This document shows, piece by piece, positions 59,665 to 64,000 of a DNA stretch of 64,000 nt; the first letter of the stretch is position 1, and every line of letters starts with the position of its first letter. Source of the DNA: Whalleya microplaca. Taxonomy: Eukaryota > Ascomycota > Sordariomycetes > Xylariales > Xylariaceae. The stretch spans positions 1,207,414 to 1,271,413 of the forward strand of contig MU385716.1 of assembly GCA_022497155.1 (NCBI GenBank). Reading direction: 5' to 3'. Under the pieces are notes generated by a model that was not told where the DNA came from, made no database searches, and worked only from the letters and a program-made list of their open reading frames with translations. Made by a program: the position numbers and the translations under genes.

Positions 59665-60931
59665 ATGGCTGCAGAAAAGCCCTCGGTGCTCATTATTGGC
59701 GGGCTGGGCTATATCGGACGATTCCTGGCCCGGCATATACATGAGAATAAGCTTGCATCCGAGATACGCTTGGTGGACAAAGTTCTACCGCAGCTGGCCT
59801 GGTTAGCACCGGAATTTGAGGAGGCATGCTCGTCGGACAGATTTATCCAAGCCGATGCAAGCAAAGAGCGTACGTCTCCAAGACTTCTTATTTAGTATTT
59901 TACCACCGAAGGATCCTGCTGACTATACATTTGCCGGGCAGAGGCGTTAGCACGAATATTTGATCGGCCCGATGGCAAGCAATGGGATTATGTCTTTAAT
60001 TGTGGCGGCGAGACGAGGTACTCCCAGGAGGACGAGGTATATAAAGTACGATCGCTAGGACTATCATTAGCCGTCGGCACCGAGGCAGCGAAGCGGAAAG
60101 TTAAGTGCTTCGTGGAGTTGAGCACGGGCATGGTATATAAGTCAAACTCGACACCGAGCAAAGAGGGCGACAAGCTCAAGCCGTGGAGCAAGATTGCCGT
60201 GTTCAAATTGGAAGCGGAGGAGGAGCTGTCTAAGATCGAAGGGTAAGCCAAGCCAGCGCCTCTTCTATCTCCTTTTCTTGCCGCCCAAGGCTAACAATAG
60301 GTGCAGATTAAATCTCGTCATCGTGCGCCTACCTCACGTCTATGGACCGTATGCCTCGCAATGGGTCGCGACGGCACTGTGCATGGCGCGCGTCTATCAA
60401 GCACTTGGCGAGGAGATGAAGTGGCTGTGGACCAAGGACCTGCGCACCAACACGGCACATATCGATGACGTTACACGGGCTCTGTGGGCCATTGCCGCCT
60501 GGTACGACGCAGGCAAGGCCAATTGGGACGCCGCAAACATGGGCGAGGTGCCAATTTTCAACATCGTCGACAAAGGCGTGACGAATCAGGGCATGGTGGC
60601 TGACATCATCGGCCAAGTGTTCGGTATCGAGACGGGATTCCAGGGCCAGCTCCTAAGCAACCTCGCCCGACTGAACATGGACAGCGTGGTGGACGATGTG
60701 AACGACGACGTGCTTGGACCTTGGGCGGACCTCCTGCAAGATGCCGGCATAACGAGACCGGGCCCTCTGAGTCCCTTTATGGAGAAGGAGCTACTGAAGG
60801 ACACGGATCTCAGTATGGACGGTAGCCGGCTCGAGACCGTGGTCGGGTTCGAGTACAAAAAGCCACTCATCACCAAGGAGCTGGTAGAGGAGGTGATCGA
60901 AAGCTACAAAAGGATGAAATGGTGGCCTTGA
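59665..60931 (+). CDS. Extended SDR, NAD-dependent epimerase/dehydratase family
   Basis: Three exons (59665-59869, 59942-60242, 60307-60931) encode 376 aa. The N-terminus has the Rossmann nucleotide-binding motif GGLGYIG (GxxGxxG, G12-G18). Further extended-SDR features are VFNCGGETRYSQ, FVELSTGMVYKS, the downstream VRLPHVYGPYA and TNTAHIDDVTRALW. Such proteins act on nucleotide sugars or sterols with NAD(P)H. The substrate cannot be told here. In the place of the usual YxxxK catalytic pair the frame reads SKIAVFKLEAEEEL: the lysine is there but the tyrosine position is isoleucine. No signal peptide or membrane segment is seen, so it is probably cytosolic. The introns are 72 and 64 nt. A CT-rich leader precedes the start. 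Confidence 0.9.
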
Positions 60932-61850
60932 CCCTAACATCCCTTGGTCTGCGATATTCGACACACCCCAAGGTAGCCGCTTAGAAGAGCTGGGACTACT
61001 ATAGAGAAGAAACCAAGCGCTCACGGTGGCCTCAAGCTGCCGCGCCGAGAGGGGAGAGGTGTGTAGGTTAGCACGATTCCATGATGCAGTTCCCGATGAG
61101 AACTGGATTTACCGACGGTTGGCGGTTTTCGTCTTATCAGAGAAAAAAACGGACTATAGGTACAGAGAGAGGACGGTGTTATTGTATGAATAGGATATCC
61201 TTTTATTTTTCTAGTTAAGCCATATACATATAGCAAGAGTCCTGGGCGGTGTAGGTTTGGACCAGCAAACCCAATTAGCCCTGGGACGTAATCATTCTAA
61301 TAAGGACATTTTTAAGCTATGCTGTCAACGCCTCCATTCCATTCTGACGGCGCGTGAGCAGGTAACGTTTCAAACAAGCTAGCGAGTTACCGCAAGCGAG
61401 TCCATTCGTTGGTGACAGCCGCAAGGCTCTCGTTACATCACCATATGAGAGCCGAGAGAGCCCTATTTATATTTCTTGTAAAAGGCCCCGGAAAGCAGAG
61501 AAATCTTAAAAGGCCGCAGTTGAACATAAGTCTCCAAAGCTCGAGTATCTCGGGTTCGCTTTCGCCTCTCTCCCTACTACTGTGTATAGTCGTATTTATC
61601 TGCAGAGTCACAATGTCGCCGGCCGCAATGTCACATACTCGCCTTGCCAGCTTGCGTGCTGCTCGCCAAAGATTTAATCGGTATAGGGATCAACACAACC
61701 TAACCCGAACCGCGAAGGACACACGCAACAGATGACGTTGGTAAGCTGGGTCCCTGAGAGGAAGACAAGCAAAACAAGGCCTCGTTCCAGTTAGCGGGCA
61801 GGTTGGGGTAATAAAAACTCGCACAGCCTCCACAGCCACAGCCATTTAAG
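60932..61850. other. Intergenic, 0.9 kb
   Basis: This is the 3' side of the SDR gene and the edge of the AT-rich block. A 40-codon frame from the ATG at 61613 has no recognised domain. Confidence 0.5.
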
Positions 61851-63240
61851 GCCTATTTAGCAACAACTCTCTTGATTTAAAAATTAATTACTCAACAATA
61901 ACTAAAGGTAGTTATTTGAAACTTTTAAAATAGTTTTTTCTTTAGTAGTTAATACGTTAACTATATATTTTAATAATATCTCTTTACTTTTAAGGCATTA
62001 AATTAAAGTCGTTATTAATTTTCTCTTAATTTAATAAATCCCACGCTTTTAATATTAACTTTTTTATTTATTACTTTTCATTAAAAATAAAGCTACGGAT
62101 ATAACTTTTAAACTATTTAATATAACTTTTAATTTAATTAATATTAAGCGAGTTATAAACGTTACGGACAAATTTATAATTATTCCGTTTTTTTTATTTA
62201 TAAGCCGGGTTATTTTTTATAAATCCGTGGCTTAAGTCATTATTTTTTTATAAAATAAAGTCTTTATAATTATAATTATTAAATGGGCTTTACATTATAA
62301 TATAAGTATTATGCGAATAATAAAAAGGTTATAATAAAGCTATATTACTATATAATATTTTATGTATAAAAAAAAGTGAGGAAATTTTTTATGCGAAGAA
62401 AATATAAAAATCTTTTCGCGTTAAGGTAGCTTAATTAGTTACCCCTAATCGCACGGCTAAATTAAGCGTTATTTTAATAATAATAGTTTTTTAAATGTTT
62501 AAAAAAAGGCTTAAGCATTTAAATATATATTTATAAAGTTATTTTTTTTATAATATTATTAAGAATTTTATAAAAAAAAGCTTTTATAATTATAATTTAT
62601 AATTTTAATATTATAAATTAATGGTTATTTTTCGCGTGCTTTACGGTTTTTAGCTTTTTATTAGCGTTATTTTTTTAACTTTTTTTTAAAAATTAATATT
62701 TTATCATTTATTTTTTTCGTTTAATTTATAAATAACACGGCCGCGTTATAATAGTTAATAATTAAAATAAATTTTATTAATAAAATAATAATTTCGACGT
62801 GTTTTTTTATTATTAAATTATTTATTTTAAATTTTATATTTAACACGTTTAATTTTAGCTCGAGTAATTAAAGTATTTAATTTAGTTTTTTCGGCGTTAA
62901 AATAAAAGCTATAAAGCTTTATTTTATAATATATAATTTTTAAAGTAAGTTTTTTATTTACTTTTAACTTATTAATTACTTTATATTATAATGAGGTAAA
63001 GGATTATAAGTAGTGATAATAGTTTAAAAGCCACTAAAAGCTTTTTAAAGCCACGTTATAAAGCACTTTATAAAACACTTTATAAGGTATTTATAAGGCA
63101 CTTTATAAGGTAATTTACAGTAAATTATATACCTATATTTAGCTAACTTTTTCTTTTATATCTTTTTTACTTTTTAATAATAAACATTACTAAATTACCA
63201 GATAGTTATATATATAGCTCTGGCAGCTAATATACACTTA
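61851..63240. repeat. AT-rich, RIP-like decayed repeat block
   Basis: About 1.4 kb made almost wholly of A and T, rich in TpA and poor in CpA and TpG, while CpG dinucleotides remain (for example GCGAG, TTACGG, CGCGTT). That contrast is the footprint of RIP, which turns CpA into TpA on both strands. Edges are fairly sharp on both sides. Near 63047-63110 a GCACTTTATAA unit is repeated about four times. No coding sense is left, so the original element cannot be named. Confidence 0.75.
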
Positions 63241-63825
63241 TTTTTGACTTGATATCTCACTTTCGATTCACCCCGACACCCTGTCCCAAGACATTTAGCT
63301 CCCCCGGACAGGCCTCGACTTCCTTGCCTTCTGATCAATCAAGCAAAACAGTCCTTTTTTGTACCATAAGTCACGGAGGCACAGAATTCACCAGCAATAG
63401 CCACTTGAAGTACATCTACTATCGAGCTCACTTTACCTCATCCGACATATCGCACGCGGATCATTCCATTTCGTCCGATAGCCACCTGTCTCCCATACAA
63501 ATCGAACCAAGCCATATGCCAGATCGATAGCCAGCCAGCTGCCTCATCCATATATCACATCCACGTCACTTGTCACCCACGATTTACAAATTTTCTTTTT
63601 ATACAACAGGACACCAGGAATATAGAGCGCGATGACACCAGAGACACCAGACCGTATGTTTTTACATACAAACCTGTCTATTTTACATGGGCAACGGTAA
63701 CAAGCTGATTGTGCTGTTGGTATGTGACTGGATGTAGCCAGCTATTAACACGTATACAATTTGTATAGACGACGATATCGGATAACACTTTTATACACCT
63801 TGATACACCTCATCACTTGAATATC
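63241..63825. other. Normal-composition DNA right of the RIP block
   Basis: The frame at 63249-63530 has a Ser/Pro/His-rich translation without a recognised domain. It might be the leader of a gene beyond the window, but nothing can be supported. Confidence 0.4.
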
Positions 63826-64000
63826 ACCTTCAGCAGCAAGGGAGGCCTTCAGCAGCAAGGGAGGCTGTCAGCTGCTGCTGCTGCTGCTGCTAATAGCTGT
63901 GGCTAGCTGACCTGCTGTCACCTGCTGACCTGCTGTCACCTGCTGACCTGCTGTCAGCTGCTAGGGAGGCTTACAGGGAGGTCACCTGACCTGACCTGCT
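63826..64000 (+). repeat. CTG-rich minisatellite at the window edge
   Basis: It starts with a tandem duplication of CTTCAGCAGCAAGGGAGGC (about 63830-63868), then a CTG trinucleotide run (six to seven units, about 63870-63891), then a roughly 21-bp unit built from CTGCTGTCACCTGCTGACC repeated about three times (63910-63958), ending in CCTGA repeats. It may continue past the window. Confidence 0.85.

Noticed and set aside
61409..61735. 108-codon plus-strand frame beside the RIP block
   Set aside because: No motif, start region unconvincing and no splice partner; the hydrophobic middle part is probably chance.
1..64000. tRNA, rRNA and CRISPR arrays
   Set aside because: I looked for B-box-like GGTTCGANNCC, 5S and snRNA signatures and regularly spaced repeats and saw none with the right context. 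A dedicated tRNA scan would be decisive.

Overview
The window is nuclear DNA of a filamentous ascomycete (Pezizomycotina, probably Sordariomycetes). The genes are split by short introns, mostly 43-200 nt, with GTAAGT-like donors, CTAAC-type branch points and YAG acceptors. The gene set includes tricalbin, Atg22, F-actin capping protein beta, a BAH-PHD chromatin reader of the EPR-1 type, a GH10 xylanase and a GH127 enzyme. An AT-rich block near the right end has the TpA-rich, CpA/TpG-poor look left by repeat-induced point mutation (RIP). I rebuilt every gene model by eye. Each of the twelve main coding regions adds up to a whole number of codons across its splice junctions.

Layout from left to right. 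A small SCOC/Slo1-like coiled-coil gene (1743-2248, minus) is followed by about 7.7 kb with no supportable gene. A bilirubin-oxidase-type multicopper oxidase (9919-12172, minus) and a 499-aa secreted protein of unknown function (14931-16967, plus) are divergently arranged. After 4.2 kb of intergenic DNA holding a possible F-box relic comes a 1510-aa tricalbin (21222-25921, plus). A small cysteine-rich secreted protein with two Kex2-type sites (28143-28828, plus) precedes a secreted GH127 enzyme (29526-31917, minus). A DUF3602/Par32-like protein (36586-37150, plus) sits next to a GH10 endoxylanase (37683-38998, minus). On the right are Atg22 (41561-43700), the BAH-PHD protein (45318-46769), capping protein beta (53281-54859) and an extended-SDR protein (59665-60931), all plus. 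The end of the window is a RIP-like AT block and CTG-rich minisatellite DNA.

Functionally the window mixes housekeeping genes (ER-plasma membrane tethering, vacuolar amino-acid efflux, actin capping, Arl-linked Golgi traffic, Polycomb-type silencing) with secreted accessory genes (oxidase, unknown secreted protein, cysteine-rich protein, two hemicellulases). The secreted genes lie among long gene-poor stretches, and the two hemicellulases could act together on arabinoxylan.

The observations most worth a second look are a 6-nt microexon in atg22, a PHD finger split by about 150 residues in the BAH-PHD protein, an in-frame 54-nt intron-like segment in the GH127 gene, a GC-AG intron in the Par32-like gene, a near-perfect 98-bp inverted-repeat element with a TA target site, and the undescribed secreted proteins. 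I found no CRISPR array, rRNA, tRNA or intact transposase gene.
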